DNA of 5,755 bases from an uncultured Burkholderiales bacterium (GCA_937897495.1 CALCBL010000347.1:1-5755); one strand, 5' to 3'. Positions 1 to 5,755 are shown, counted from the first letter of the stretch. Notes: generated by a model from the sequence alone, not told the origin. Numbers and translations are program-made.

Positions 1-207
1 GGCATGGAAATTGTCACAGCGGAATACAAAATTAATTTTTTAAGTGGCCACCAAGAGGGTGAATTGCGCGCGGTTGGCAAGGTGGTCAAGGGCGGCAAGC
101 GAATCGTGGTGACCACGGTGGAAGTTTTTCACATCGATGCGCAAGGTAAAAAATCGATGTGCGCCGTGATGCAGCAAACACTGGTGCCAGTGCCTCAAAC
201 CTATTGA
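1..207 (+). CDS. PaaI-type hotdog-fold thioesterase, C-terminal part (5' truncated by window)
   Basis: The frame is open from base 1 and ends at TGA 205-207, so this is the last 68 residues of a longer protein whose start lies outside the window. The ATG at 4 is probably internal. The pattern fits the second half of a PaaI/YigI-like hotdog thioesterase: a strand reading TAEYKINFL, then alternating strands (GELRAVGKVVKGGKRIVV, then VTTVEVFHIDAQGKK), and a last strand CAVMQQTLVPV. Such proteins are usually about 135-160 residues, so roughly half is visible. The family hydrolyses acyl-CoA thioesters in the cytoplasm, but the catalytic residues sit in the missing half, so the substrate cannot be stated. 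It lies 21 bases before the isovaleryl-CoA dehydrogenase, which suggests release of CoA from stalled acyl-CoA intermediates of that pathway (inference). Confidence 0.8.
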   Translation, partial: GMEIVTAEYKINFLSGHQEGELRAVGKVVKGGKRIVVTTVEVFHIDAQGKKSMCAVMQQTLVPVPQTY

Positions 208-215
208 TTGAATTT

Positions 216-220
216 GGAGA
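216..220 (+). promoter_or_regulatory. Ribosome binding site GGAGA that fixes the start of the isovaleryl-CoA dehydrogenase
   Basis: GGAGA lies 8 bases before ATG 229. This spacing supports ATG 229 as the start rather than TTG 208, which sits upstream of the site and directly after the previous stop codon. Confidence 0.7.
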
Positions 221-228
221 AATACAGC

Positions 229-1407
229 ATGAACATGCCAGGCCTTAATTTTCAACTCGGTGAAGACATCGATGCTTTGCGCGATGCGGTGCGCGATTTT
301 GCGCAAGCAGAAATTGCACCACGCGCTGCAGAAATTGACCGCACCGATCAGTTTCCCATGGACTTGTGGCGCAAGATGGGCGAAATCGGCGTGTTGGGCA
401 TCACGGTGCCTGAGGCGTATGGCGGCGCCAACATGGGCTACTTGGCGCACATGATTGCCATGGAAGAAATTTCTCGCGCATCGGCCAGCGTGGGCTTGTC
501 GTATGGCGCGCACAGCAATTTGTGTGTCAACCAACTCAAGCGCAATGGCACTGAGGCGCAAAAGCAAAAGTACCTGCCCAAGCTGATCAGCGGCGAACAT
601 GTAGGCGCCTTGGCCATGAGCGAGCCAGGTGCAGGCTCAGATGTGATTAGCATGAAACTGAAGGCTGAAGACAAAGGGGGCTATTACGTTTTGAACGGCA
701 ACAAAATGTGGATCACCAACGGCCCCGATGCCGACACTTTGGTGGTGTACGCTAAAACAGAGCCCGAGTTGGGCGCACGCGGTGTCACCGCATTCTTGAT
801 AGAAAAAAACATGAAGGGCTTCTCGGTGGCGCAGAAGCTCGACAAGCTGGGCATGCGCGGCAGCCACACGGGCGAGTTGGTGTTTCACAATGTTGAAGTG
901 CCCGCAGAAAATATTTTGGGCGGCCTGAACATGGGCGCCAAAGTGCTCATGAGCGGTTTGGACTACGAGCGTGCTGTGTTGGCAGCGGGTCCGTTGGGCA
1001 TCATGCAGTCGGTCATGGACAACGTCATTCCCTACATTCACGACCGCAAGCAGTTTGGCCAAAGCATTGGTGAGTTTCAACTCATTCAAGGCAAAGTGGC
1101 CGACATGTACACCGTGCTTCAAGCCGGCCGTGCATTTTGTTACACCGTTGGAAAAAACCTAGACATGCTGGGCACCGACCACGTGCGCCAAGTTCGCAAA
1201 GACTGCGCCAGTGTCATCTTGTGGTGTGCTGAAAAAGCCACCTGGATGGCAGGCGAGGGCGTGCAGATTTTTGGTGGCAATGGCTACATCAACGACTACC
1301 CCTTGGGCCGTTTGTGGCGCGATGCCAAGTTGTATGAAATTGGCGCCGGTACCAGCGAGATCAGGCGCATGTTGATTGGCCGCGAATTGTTCGCAGAAAC
1401 TTGTTAA
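229..1407 (+). CDS. ivd: Isovaleryl-CoA dehydrogenase (FAD-dependent, leucine degradation)
   Basis: This 392-residue cytoplasmic flavoenzyme oxidises isovaleryl-CoA to 3-methylcrotonyl-CoA and passes electrons to ETF. It is the first committed acyl-CoA step of leucine breakdown. The full acyl-CoA dehydrogenase fold is present: N-terminal helical domain (about 1-125), beta domain with the signature [11 protein letters not shown] (129-139) and WITNGPDAD (161-169), then the C-terminal helical domain with [16 protein letters not shown] (346-361). Two features pick out this family rather than other acyl-CoA dehydrogenases. The catalytic base is placed in helix G, in [15 protein letters not shown] (Glu247, matching human IVD Glu254). 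The usual C-terminal catalytic position is Ala373 within [12 protein letters not shown]. Length matches the family (about 390). ATG 229 is chosen because of the GGAGA site before it. The gene is also called liuA in Pseudomonas. Its downstream partner, a probable methylcrotonyl-CoA carboxylase gene, begins at 5662. Confidence 0.95.
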   Translation: MNMPGLNFQLGEDIDALRDAVRDFAQAEIAPRAAEIDRTDQFPMDLWRKMGEIGVLGITVPEAYGGANMGYLAHMIAMEEISRASASVGLSYGAHSNLCVNQLKRNGTEAQKQKYLPKLISGEHVGALAMSEPGAGSDVISMKLKAEDKGGYYVLNGNKMWITNGPDADTLVVYAKTEPELGARGVTAFLIEKNMKGFSVAQKLDKLGMRGSHTGELVFHNVEVPAENILGGLNMGAKVLMSGLDYERAVLAAGPLGIMQSVMDNVIPYIHDRKQFGQSIGEFQLIQGKVADMYTVLQAGRAFCYTVGKNLDMLGTDHVRQVRKDCASVILWCAEKATWMAGEGVQIFGGNGYINDYPLGRLWRDAKLYEIGAGTSEIRRMLIGRELFAETC

Positions 1408-1440
1408 GGTGACTCATTCATTCATTGAAAAAATTCTTCC

Positions 1441-2097
1441 ATGACTTCTACCAACCTATCCCATCTTTTTGAAAACAACCGTGCTTGGGCTGCGCGCATG
1501 GAGCGCGAACAGCCTGGCTTCTTCAACCATCTGGCGCTTCAGCAGTCGCCCAAATACCTTTGGATTGGCTGCTCAGACAGCCGCGTGCCGGCCAACCAAA
1601 TTACAGGCCTAGAGCCTGGCGAAGTGTTTGTGCATCGCAATGTGGCCAATGTGGTGGCGCATACCGATCTCAACGCCTTGTCAGTCATTCAATACGCTGT
1701 CGATGCACTCAAAGTAGAGCACATCATGGTGGTGGGCCACTACGGTTGCGGCGGTGTATTGGCAGCTACGCGCGGCACCCGTATTGGCTTGGCTGACAAC
1801 TGGTTGCGGCATGTGCAAGATGTGCGCTTGCGCCATCGTCAACGCTTGAACCATTTGCCACAACAGCAATTGGAAGATGCCATGTGCGAAATGAACGTCA
1901 TTGAGCAAGTGGGCAATGTGGCTTTGTCCAACGTCATGCAAGACGCATGGGGCCGCGGTCAAAAAGTGGCGGTGCATGGTTGGGTGTACGGCCTGAACGA
2001 TGGCATTGTCAAAGACATGGACGTCACCATGACCGGATCGCACGAGGTGGTCGATGTGTTTCGACGCGCCTTCAAGCGCTATCCACGTGGTGAATAA
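1441..2097 (+). CDS. can: Beta-class carbonic anhydrase
   Basis: This 218-residue zinc enzyme interconverts CO2 and bicarbonate. Its length and motifs match E. coli Can (about 220). The zinc ligands are visible: Cys44 and Asp46 in WIGCSDSRVP (with Arg48 completing the C-x-D-x-R dyad), and His100 and Cys103 in VVGHYGCGG. HRNVAN (65-70) and the C-terminal VHGWVYGLNDG (about 178-188) are also typical. There is no signal peptide, so it is cytoplasmic. It lies 33 bases after the isovaleryl-CoA dehydrogenase and 35 bases before the thiolase, with no hairpin between, so it is probably in the same transcript. No good Shine-Dalgarno sequence precedes ATG 1441: AAGGTGA at 1406-1412 is too far upstream. 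Translation may therefore be weak or coupled. The placement suggests bicarbonate supply to the carboxylase downstream (inference). Family assignment is secure; the type-II bicarbonate-regulated subtype is not resolved. Confidence 0.95.
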   Translation: MTSTNLSHLFENNRAWAARMEREQPGFFNHLALQQSPKYLWIGCSDSRVPANQITGLEPGEVFVHRNVANVVAHTDLNALSVIQYAVDALKVEHIMVVGHYGCGGVLAATRGTRIGLADNWLRHVQDVRLRHRQRLNHLPQQQLEDAMCEMNVIEQVGNVALSNVMQDAWGRGQKVAVHGWVYGLNDGIVKDMDVTMTGSHEVVDVFRRAFKRYPRGE

Positions 2098-2121
2098 ATC
2101 TTCAAATATTTTTAAACATTC

Positions 2122-2126
2122 AGGAG
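2122..2126 (+). promoter_or_regulatory. Ribosome binding site AGGAG of the thiolase gene
   Basis: AGGAG sits 6 bases before ATG 2133. It is one of the strongest Shine-Dalgarno matches in the window and supports that start. It follows an A+T-rich spacer after the carbonic anhydrase stop. Confidence 0.75.
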
Positions 2127-2132
2127 CATCCA

Positions 2133-3335
2133 ATGTCCACATCGCACGACCCCGTTGTCATTGTTAGCGCAGCCCGCACACCCATGGGCAGTTTTCAGGG
2201 TGACTTTGCTTCCTTGTCAGCGCATGACCTTGGCGGTGCAGCGATCAAAGCTGCCGTTGAGCGTGCAGCGGCTGGCTCCAAATTCAGCGCAGAGTTGGTC
2301 ACAGAAGTTTTGTTTGGCAATTGCCTCATGGCCGGCCAAGGCCAAGCGCCTGCGCGCCAAGCCGGTTTCAAAGGCGGCTTGCCCAAGAGTGCTGGCGCGG
2401 TCACCATGTCCAAGATGTGTGGCTCTGGCATGCGCGCGGCCATGTTTGCGCACGACATGTTGTTGGCAGGCTCACACGATGTGTTGGTAGCCGGCGGCAT
2501 GGAAAGCATGACCAACGCGCCTTACCTCATGCTCAAAGGGCGCGGTGGCTATCGCATGGGCCACGACAAAATTTACGACCACATGATGCTCGATGGTTTG
2601 GAAGATGCCTACGAGCCAGGCCGCTCTATGGGTACCTTTGGTGAAGACTGCGCTGCCAAGTACAGCTTCACACGCGCAGAGCAAGATGCCTTTGCCATTG
2701 CCAGCGTAGAGCGCGCTAAAGCGGCTACGGCATCGGGTGCTTTTCAAGCAGAGATCACACCCGTCACGGTTAAAACACGTGCAGGTGAAACCGTGGTCAG
2801 CATTGACGAAGGCCCAGGCAAAGTGAAGTTAGACAAGGTCACTTCATTGAAGCCTGCTTTCAAAAAAGACGGCACCATCACCGCGGCCTCTAGCTCTTCC
2901 ATCAACGATGGCGCTGCGGCCTTGGTCATGATGCGCCAAAGCACCGCCGACAAATTGGGTTGCAAACCATTGGCGCGCATTGTGAGCCACGCCACCCATG
3001 CGCAAGAACCCGAATGGTTTGCCACTGCACCCGTGGGTGCCACGCAAAAAGCATTGGCCAAAGCCGGATGGCAAGTGAGCGATGTGGACTTGTGGGAAGT
3101 GAACGAAGCCTTTGCAGTCGTGCCCATGGCGCTCATGAAAGAACTCAATGTGTCGCACGACAAAGTCAACGTGAATGGTGGTGCTTGCGCTCTGGGTCAT
3201 CCCATTGGTGCATCTGGCGCACGCATCATGGTCACGCTCATCCATGCGCTCAAAGCACGTGGTTTGAAAAAAGGCTTGGCCACTTTGTGCATCGGTGGCG
3301 GTGAAGGTACCGCTGTGGCCCTCGAAATCATTTAA
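2133..3335 (+). CDS. Acetyl-CoA C-acetyltransferase (thiolase II)
   Basis: This 400-residue thiolase reversibly splits acetoacetyl-CoA with CoA into two acetyl-CoA. All catalytic elements are present: the acylated nucleophile Cys96 in TMSKMCGSGMRA, Asn324 in VNEAFA (323-328), His356 in ACALGHPIGASG, and the acid/base Cys386 in CIGGGEGTA. The N-terminal VIVSAARTPMGSFQG (9-23) is typical of biosynthetic/degradative type II thiolases. Length agrees with the usual 390-400. The loop before INDGAAALV reads TAASSSS, where many homologues have an Asn-Ala pair; this is probably subfamily variation. In a leucine cluster the enzyme would act on acetoacetyl-CoA made from acetoacetate at the pathway's end. 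A role in polyhydroxybutyrate or general short-chain oxidation is also possible. I give no symbol because atoB, phaA and similar names cannot be separated from sequence alone. Only 9 bases separate it from the next gene. Confidence 0.93.
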   Translation: MSTSHDPVVIVSAARTPMGSFQGDFASLSAHDLGGAAIKAAVERAAAGSKFSAELVTEVLFGNCLMAGQGQAPARQAGFKGGLPKSAGAVTMSKMCGSGMRAAMFAHDMLLAGSHDVLVAGGMESMTNAPYLMLKGRGGYRMGHDKIYDHMMLDGLEDAYEPGRSMGTFGEDCAAKYSFTRAEQDAFAIASVERAKAATASGAFQAEITPVTVKTRAGETVVSIDEGPGKVKLDKVTSLKPAFKKDGTITAASSSSINDGAAALVMMRQSTADKLGCKPLARIVSHATHAQEPEWFATAPVGATQKALAKAGWQVSDVDLWEVNEAFAVVPMALMKELNVSHDKVNVNGGACALGHPIGASGARIMVTLIHALKARGLKKGLATLCIGGGEGTAVALEII

Positions 3336-3344
3336 GAGAAACCC

Positions 3345-4475
3345 ATGCTGCTTTCAACTGATCAAGAAATGGTGCGCGATGCCGTTCGCGCTTTTGCCAA
3401 AGAAGAACTCTGGCCCAATGCGGCTGCATGGGACAAGTCGCACGAGTTTCCGAAGGCTGCTCACAAAGGCTTAGCGGCTTTGGGTGCCTATGGCATTTGT
3501 GTGCCTGAGTCATTGGGCGGTGCCAATTTAGATTACTTCACGCTGGGCTTGGTGCTTGAAGAAATTGCAGCAGGCGATGGCGGTGTGAGCACCACCATCA
3601 GCGTCACCAACTGCCCAGTGAACGCTATATTGATGCGCTACGGCAACGACGAGCAGCAAAAGAAATGGCTCACGCGTTTGGCGCAAGGCGAATTGTTGGG
3701 CTTGTTTTGTTTGACTGAACCGCACGTGGGCTCGGATGCCTCGGCCATCAGAACAACGGCAACGCGCAAAGGCGATGCCTACGTGCTCAATGGCGTGAAG
3801 CAGTTTATTACCAGTGGCAAATATGGCGATGTGGCCATCGTGTTGGCTGTGACCGACAAAGGTGCTGGCAAAAAAGGCATGAGTGCATTCATCGTGCCCA
3901 CGACCACACCAGGCTATGTGGTGGCGCGCTTGGAAGACAAGATAGGCCAGCACTCTAGCGACACCGCGCAAATTAATTTTGAAAACTGCGAAGTGCCGGT
4001 CGAGAATTTGATTGGCCAAGAAGGCGAAGGCTACAAGATTGCTTTGTCGGCCCTAGAAGGCGGCCGCATTGGCATTGCTGCACAAAGCATTGGCATGGCG
4101 CGCAGTGCTTTGGAAGTGGCCATTGACTACGCCAAGCAACGCGAGAGTTTTGGCACGGCCATCATCAACCACCAAGCCGTAGGCTTTCGCTTGGCCGAGT
4201 GCGCCACGCAGTTGGAAGCTGCGCGTCAATTGATGTGGCACGCGGCCACTTTGCGAGATGCCGGTTTGCCTTGTTTAAAAGAAGCCGCCATGGCCAAGTT
4301 GTTTGCCAGCGAAACCGCAGAGAAAGTTTGCAGTGCGGCCATTCAAACTTTAGGGGGCTATGGCGTGGTGAGTGATTTTCCGGTAGAAAGAATTTACCGC
4401 GATGTGCGCGTGTGCCAAATTTACGAAGGCACCAGCGACGTGCAAAAAATCATCATTCAAAGGGCCTTGGCTTGA
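3345..4475 (+). CDS. Acyl-CoA dehydrogenase, short/branched-chain type (second paralogue)
   Basis: This 376-residue FAD enzyme makes the alpha,beta-double bond in an acyl-CoA and hands electrons to ETF. Both family signatures are present: CLTEPHVGSDAS (122-133) and QTLGGYGVVSDFPVERIYRD (334-353). The catalytic base is the standard C-terminal Glu361 in IYEGTSDVQ. The helix-G position used by isovaleryl-CoA dehydrogenase is Gly240 here (SALEGGRIG). It is therefore not a second isovaleryl-CoA dehydrogenase but resembles the butyryl / short-branched-chain group. The exact substrate (butyryl-, isobutyryl- or 2-methylbutyryl-CoA) cannot be read from the sequence. ATG 3345 has AAGAGA at 3334-3339 just before it, overlapping the thiolase stop, so the two genes are closely coupled. 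Placement beside the leucine genes suggests isoleucine/valine or short-chain acyl-CoA oxidation (inference). Confidence 0.92.
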   Translation: MLLSTDQEMVRDAVRAFAKEELWPNAAAWDKSHEFPKAAHKGLAALGAYGICVPESLGGANLDYFTLGLVLEEIAAGDGGVSTTISVTNCPVNAILMRYGNDEQQKKWLTRLAQGELLGLFCLTEPHVGSDASAIRTTATRKGDAYVLNGVKQFITSGKYGDVAIVLAVTDKGAGKKGMSAFIVPTTTPGYVVARLEDKIGQHSSDTAQINFENCEVPVENLIGQEGEGYKIALSALEGGRIGIAAQSIGMARSALEVAIDYAKQRESFGTAIINHQAVGFRLAECATQLEAARQLMWHAATLRDAGLPCLKEAAMAKLFASETAEKVCSAAIQTLGGYGVVSDFPVERIYRDVRVCQIYEGTSDVQKIIIQRALA

Positions 4476-4489
4476 ACTTGCCTTTGCCC

Positions 4490-4942
4490 ATGACTTCGGC
4501 TTCGGCCTTGCATGCTGCATTGCCTAAGCTGTGCCCTTGTGGTGGTGCACCCACAGCCATGAAGCGCAAAGGTGCTGAAGCGGCCTTCGCAGATTGCTGC
4601 GGCAGGTACATCGTGCAAGAGCAATTGCCACCAGATGCTTTGCATCTGATGCGCTCGCGCTACACCGCTTTCGTTTTAGAAAATGAAGCCTACCTGTTGC
4701 ACACATGGCAGGCAGCTTTTAGACCCAGCAGCCTTGCGTTTGAAGCAGGAGCCAAATGGCTTGGCCTTGAGATCAAAGACTTTGTGCAGACAGGCATGAA
4801 AGATGGCCATGAGACTGCCGAGGTGGAATTTGTAGCGCGCGTGCGAGTGGCTGGCAAAGCCAATCGCTTGCACGAGCGCAGTCGTTTTGTATGTGAAGAA
4901 GGGCAGTGGCAATATACGACCGCTGTAAACATGGCATCATGA
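4490..4942 (+). CDS. YchJ / UPF0225-family protein with N-terminal cysteine (SEC-C-like) motif
   Basis: This 150-residue protein resembles the YchJ family, whose function is not established. Matching blocks are LCPCGG (14-19), DCCGRY (35-40), HLMRSRYTAFV (52-62), YLLHTW (68-73), KWLGLEI (89-95), HERSRF (128-133) and GQWQY (138-142). The N-terminal cysteines (15, 17, 36, 37) form a likely metal-binding SEC-C-type knuckle. The middle is an NTF2-like alpha+beta fold. The spacing between the two cysteine pairs is 18 residues, whereas E. coli YchJ has about 8. The second, C-terminal SEC-C motif of E. coli YchJ is absent. ATG 4490 is 14 bases after the dehydrogenase stop and lacks a Shine-Dalgarno sequence. 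A TTG at 4472, preceded by AAAGGG (4459-4464), is an alternative that would add six residues. The stop overlaps the next start. Function and link to leucine breakdown are unknown. Confidence 0.85.
   Translation: MTSASALHAALPKLCPCGGAPTAMKRKGAEAAFADCCGRYIVQEQLPPDALHLMRSRYTAFVLENEAYLLHTWQAAFRPSSLAFEAGAKWLGLEIKDFVQTGMKDGHETAEVEFVARVRVAGKANRLHERSRFVCEEGQWQYTTAVNMAS
4939..4942 (+). promoter_or_regulatory. ATGA start/stop overlap coupling the YchJ and HAD genes
   Basis: The ATG of the HAD gene (4939-4941) overlaps the TGA of the YchJ gene (4940-4942). No Shine-Dalgarno sequence is evident before it, so reinitiation by the ribosome finishing YchJ is the likely mode of translation. Confidence 0.75.
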
Positions 4943-5619
4943 ATTTTCAAGCGGTACTCTTTGATTGCGATGGCGTACTGGTAGACAGCGAGCCCATTAC
5001 CAACGCAGTGTTGCGAGACATGTTGGAAGAGCGTGGTTGGGTCATGTCCAGCGAAGATTGCTTTCGCTATTTTGTGGGCAAGGCCGTTAAAGACCACAAA
5101 GCAGAAATTGAAGCACGTACGGGTATGCCATTAACCGAAGAATGGCTGCGCGATTTTAGATTGCGCCGCAACGACGCGCTTCAAGCGGGGCTGCAAGGGA
5201 TGCCCGGTGCGCACGAAGCCGTCGCAGCAGCTTATGAGTTGACTCAGGGTGCCATTGCATGTGCTTCGGGTGCCGACCGATTCAAAGTAGAAATGCAGTT
5301 GTCGCATGTCGAGCTCATGACGTATTTTGAAGGGCGCATTTTCAGTGGCCATGAAATGGCCCGCACCAAGCCTGCGCCCGATGTGTATTTGGCTGCAGCT
5401 GCGCACCTTGAATGCGACCCTGCCCACTGCTTGGTCATAGAAGACAGTACGGCTGGCATTGAAGCCGGTGTGGCGGCAGGGGCAACAGTATGGGCCTTGT
5501 GCACAGACGAAAGTTTGGCGCCTGTGTTGCTAGAAGCAGGCGCTTCCAAATTGTTCCCTCACATGGGTGTTTTGCCAGAGTTATGGCGCGGCGCTTTTTC
5601 ACAGTTTCAAGAACGCTAG
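4939..5619 (+). CDS. HAD-superfamily (subfamily IA) phosphatase-like hydrolase
   Basis: This 226-residue cytoplasmic protein carries all four HAD motifs. Motif I is LFDCDGVLVDSE with nucleophile Asp9 and acid Asp11. Motif II is Ser110 in CASGADRFK. Motif III is Lys144 in RTKPAPDVY. Motif IV is Glu168-Asp169 in VIEDSTAGIEAG. Residues of about 17-85 form a helical C1 cap, as in phosphoglycolate phosphatase, beta-phosphoglucomutase and YieH relatives. IFSGHEM (134-140) and the C-terminal FPHMGVLPELW (206-216) recall YieH (6-phosphogluconate phosphatase). A small phosphorylated metabolite is the likely substrate, but which one cannot be decided. The start is ATG 4939, whose ATGA overlaps the YchJ stop, so translation is probably coupled. 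An in-frame GTG at 4906 would add 11 unlikely residues before the first beta strand. It looks like a passenger or metabolite-repair gene in this cluster (inference). Confidence 0.9.
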   Translation: MNFQAVLFDCDGVLVDSEPITNAVLRDMLEERGWVMSSEDCFRYFVGKAVKDHKAEIEARTGMPLTEEWLRDFRLRRNDALQAGLQGMPGAHEAVAAAYELTQGAIACASGADRFKVEMQLSHVELMTYFEGRIFSGHEMARTKPAPDVYLAAAAHLECDPAHCLVIEDSTAGIEAGVAAGATVWALCTDESLAPVLLEAGASKLFPHMGVLPELWRGAFSQFQER

Positions 5620-5647
5620 GCAAGCCCTAGTTTAGTCCTTGCGCATC

Positions 5648-5653
5648 AGGAGA
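5648..5653 (+). promoter_or_regulatory. Ribosome binding site AGGAGA of the carboxyltransferase gene
   Basis: AGGAGA lies 8 bases before ATG 5662 and supports the start of the gene that runs off the right edge. The 42-base gap in which it sits is the longest in the window and holds no clear terminator. Confidence 0.75.
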
Positions 5654-5661
5654 TTTCAAAC

Positions 5662-5755
5662 ATGTCGGTGCTTCAAACCCAGCTCAATAGCCGCTCAGCG
5701 GATTTCTTGGCCAATGCAGCAGCATTGCAGACCGTCGTCGATGACCTTCGCTTGC
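5662..5755 (+). CDS. Methylcrotonyl-CoA carboxylase, carboxyltransferase (beta) subunit, N-terminal fragment (3' truncated by window)
   Basis: Only 31 codons and one base are visible, starting at ATG 5662 after a good AGGAGA site. The N-terminus (SVLQTQLNSRSADF, then LANAAALQTVVDDLRL) closely resembles the start of bacterial methylcrotonyl-CoA carboxylase beta subunits such as Pseudomonas LiuB, which open with a similar LHTQINPRSxEFxxNAA pattern (recalled, not searched). The full protein would be about 535 residues. It would transfer the carboxyl group from carboxybiotin to 3-methylcrotonyl-CoA, giving 3-methylglutaconyl-CoA. Context supports this: the enzyme making its substrate is encoded at 229-1407. 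The catalytic crotonase-like domains are outside the window, so a related propionyl- or geranyl-CoA carboxylase subunit cannot be excluded. Confidence 0.82.
   Translation, partial: MSVLQTQLNSRSADFLANAAALQTVVDDLRL

Noticed and set aside
28..38. AAATTAATTTT present here and again near 3970
   Set aside because: Both copies are inside coding sequence and encode similar short strand segments (KINF and QINF). Coincidence is more likely than a functional repeat.
208..228. TTG 208 as the start of isovaleryl-CoA dehydrogenase
   Set aside because: The GGAGA ribosome site at 216-220 lies inside this extension and points to ATG 229. The family length also fits ATG 229.
40..600. 186-codon open frame on the minus strand
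   Set aside because: It lies opposite the thioesterase and isovaleryl-CoA dehydrogenase genes, spans the boundary between them, and is rich in His/Ala/Gln with no recognisable domain. It is a shadow of strong codon bias on the other strand.
637..1122. 161-codon minus-strand open frame, and similar ones at 1681-2142, 2744-3169 and 3528-4019
   Set aside because: All lie antisense to well-supported enzyme genes, have no family motifs, and show the His-rich composition of antisense shadows.
2098..2121. A+T-rich spacer (including AAATATTT at 2104-2111) as a promoter for the thiolase
   Set aside because: It has -10-like words but no convincing -35 element at a suitable distance. The spacer is short and an operon reading explains it.
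4412..4489. ATG 4412 as the start of the YchJ gene
   Set aside because: It would overlap the dehydrogenase by 64 bases and encode a basic leader unlike the family. The motifs start shortly after ATG 4490.
4906..4938. GTG 4906 as the start of the HAD hydrolase
   Set aside because: It adds 11 residues ahead of the first beta strand. ATG 4939 gives the usual HAD N-terminus and a standard ATGA overlap.
5616..5630. Inverted repeat CTAGG-CAAGC-CCTAG at the end of the HAD gene as a terminator
   Set aside because: The stem is only 5 base pairs with two A-T pairs and is followed by a mixed sequence rather than a T-run. It is too weak to call.

Overview
The window is a densely packed, single-strand (+) piece of bacterial chromosome. 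It reads as part of a leucine / branched-chain acyl-CoA degradation cluster (liu/ivd type). The proteins look betaproteobacterial. Leucine is very often encoded by TTG, G+C is moderate by eye, and a thioesterase - isovaleryl-CoA dehydrogenase - thiolase - methylcrotonyl-CoA carboxylase arrangement fits Burkholderiales. A Comamonadaceae member (Limnohabitans/Rhodoferax-like) is my best guess, by inference only.

Layout, all on +: 1-207, C-terminal end of a PaaI-type hotdog thioesterase (5' end outside the window); 229-1407, isovaleryl-CoA dehydrogenase; 1441-2097, beta-class carbonic anhydrase; 2133-3335, acetyl-CoA C-acetyltransferase; 3345-4475, a second acyl-CoA dehydrogenase of the short-chain type; 4490-4942, a YchJ/UPF0225-family protein; 4939-5619, a HAD-superfamily phosphatase-like hydrolase overlapping the previous gene by 4 bases; 5662-5755, the first 31 codons of a gene that looks like the methylcrotonyl-CoA carboxylase carboxyltransferase (beta) subunit, cut by the window end. 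Gaps between genes are 9 to 42 bases. I see no convincing terminator or strong internal promoter, so co-transcription is likely. No stretch over 300 bases lacks a gene. I see no RNA genes, mobile elements or CRISPR arrays.

How the genes fit together: isovaleryl-CoA dehydrogenase makes 3-methylcrotonyl-CoA from the leucine-derived acyl-CoA. The carboxylase that starts at the right edge then consumes bicarbonate to make 3-methylglutaconyl-CoA. The later steps (hydratase, HMG-CoA lyase) would lie downstream. The thiolase can cleave the final acetoacetyl-CoA to acetyl-CoA. The carbonic anhydrase could supply bicarbonate to the carboxylase, and the second dehydrogenase could serve another short or branched acyl-CoA. 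The YchJ and HAD genes have no obvious catabolic role and look like passengers or housekeeping/repair functions.

There is no clear sign of a wholly new system. The most notable points are the carbonic anhydrase embedded in a bicarbonate-consuming pathway, the two neighbouring dehydrogenases with different catalytic-base positions, and the passenger YchJ-HAD pair with its stretched cysteine motif.
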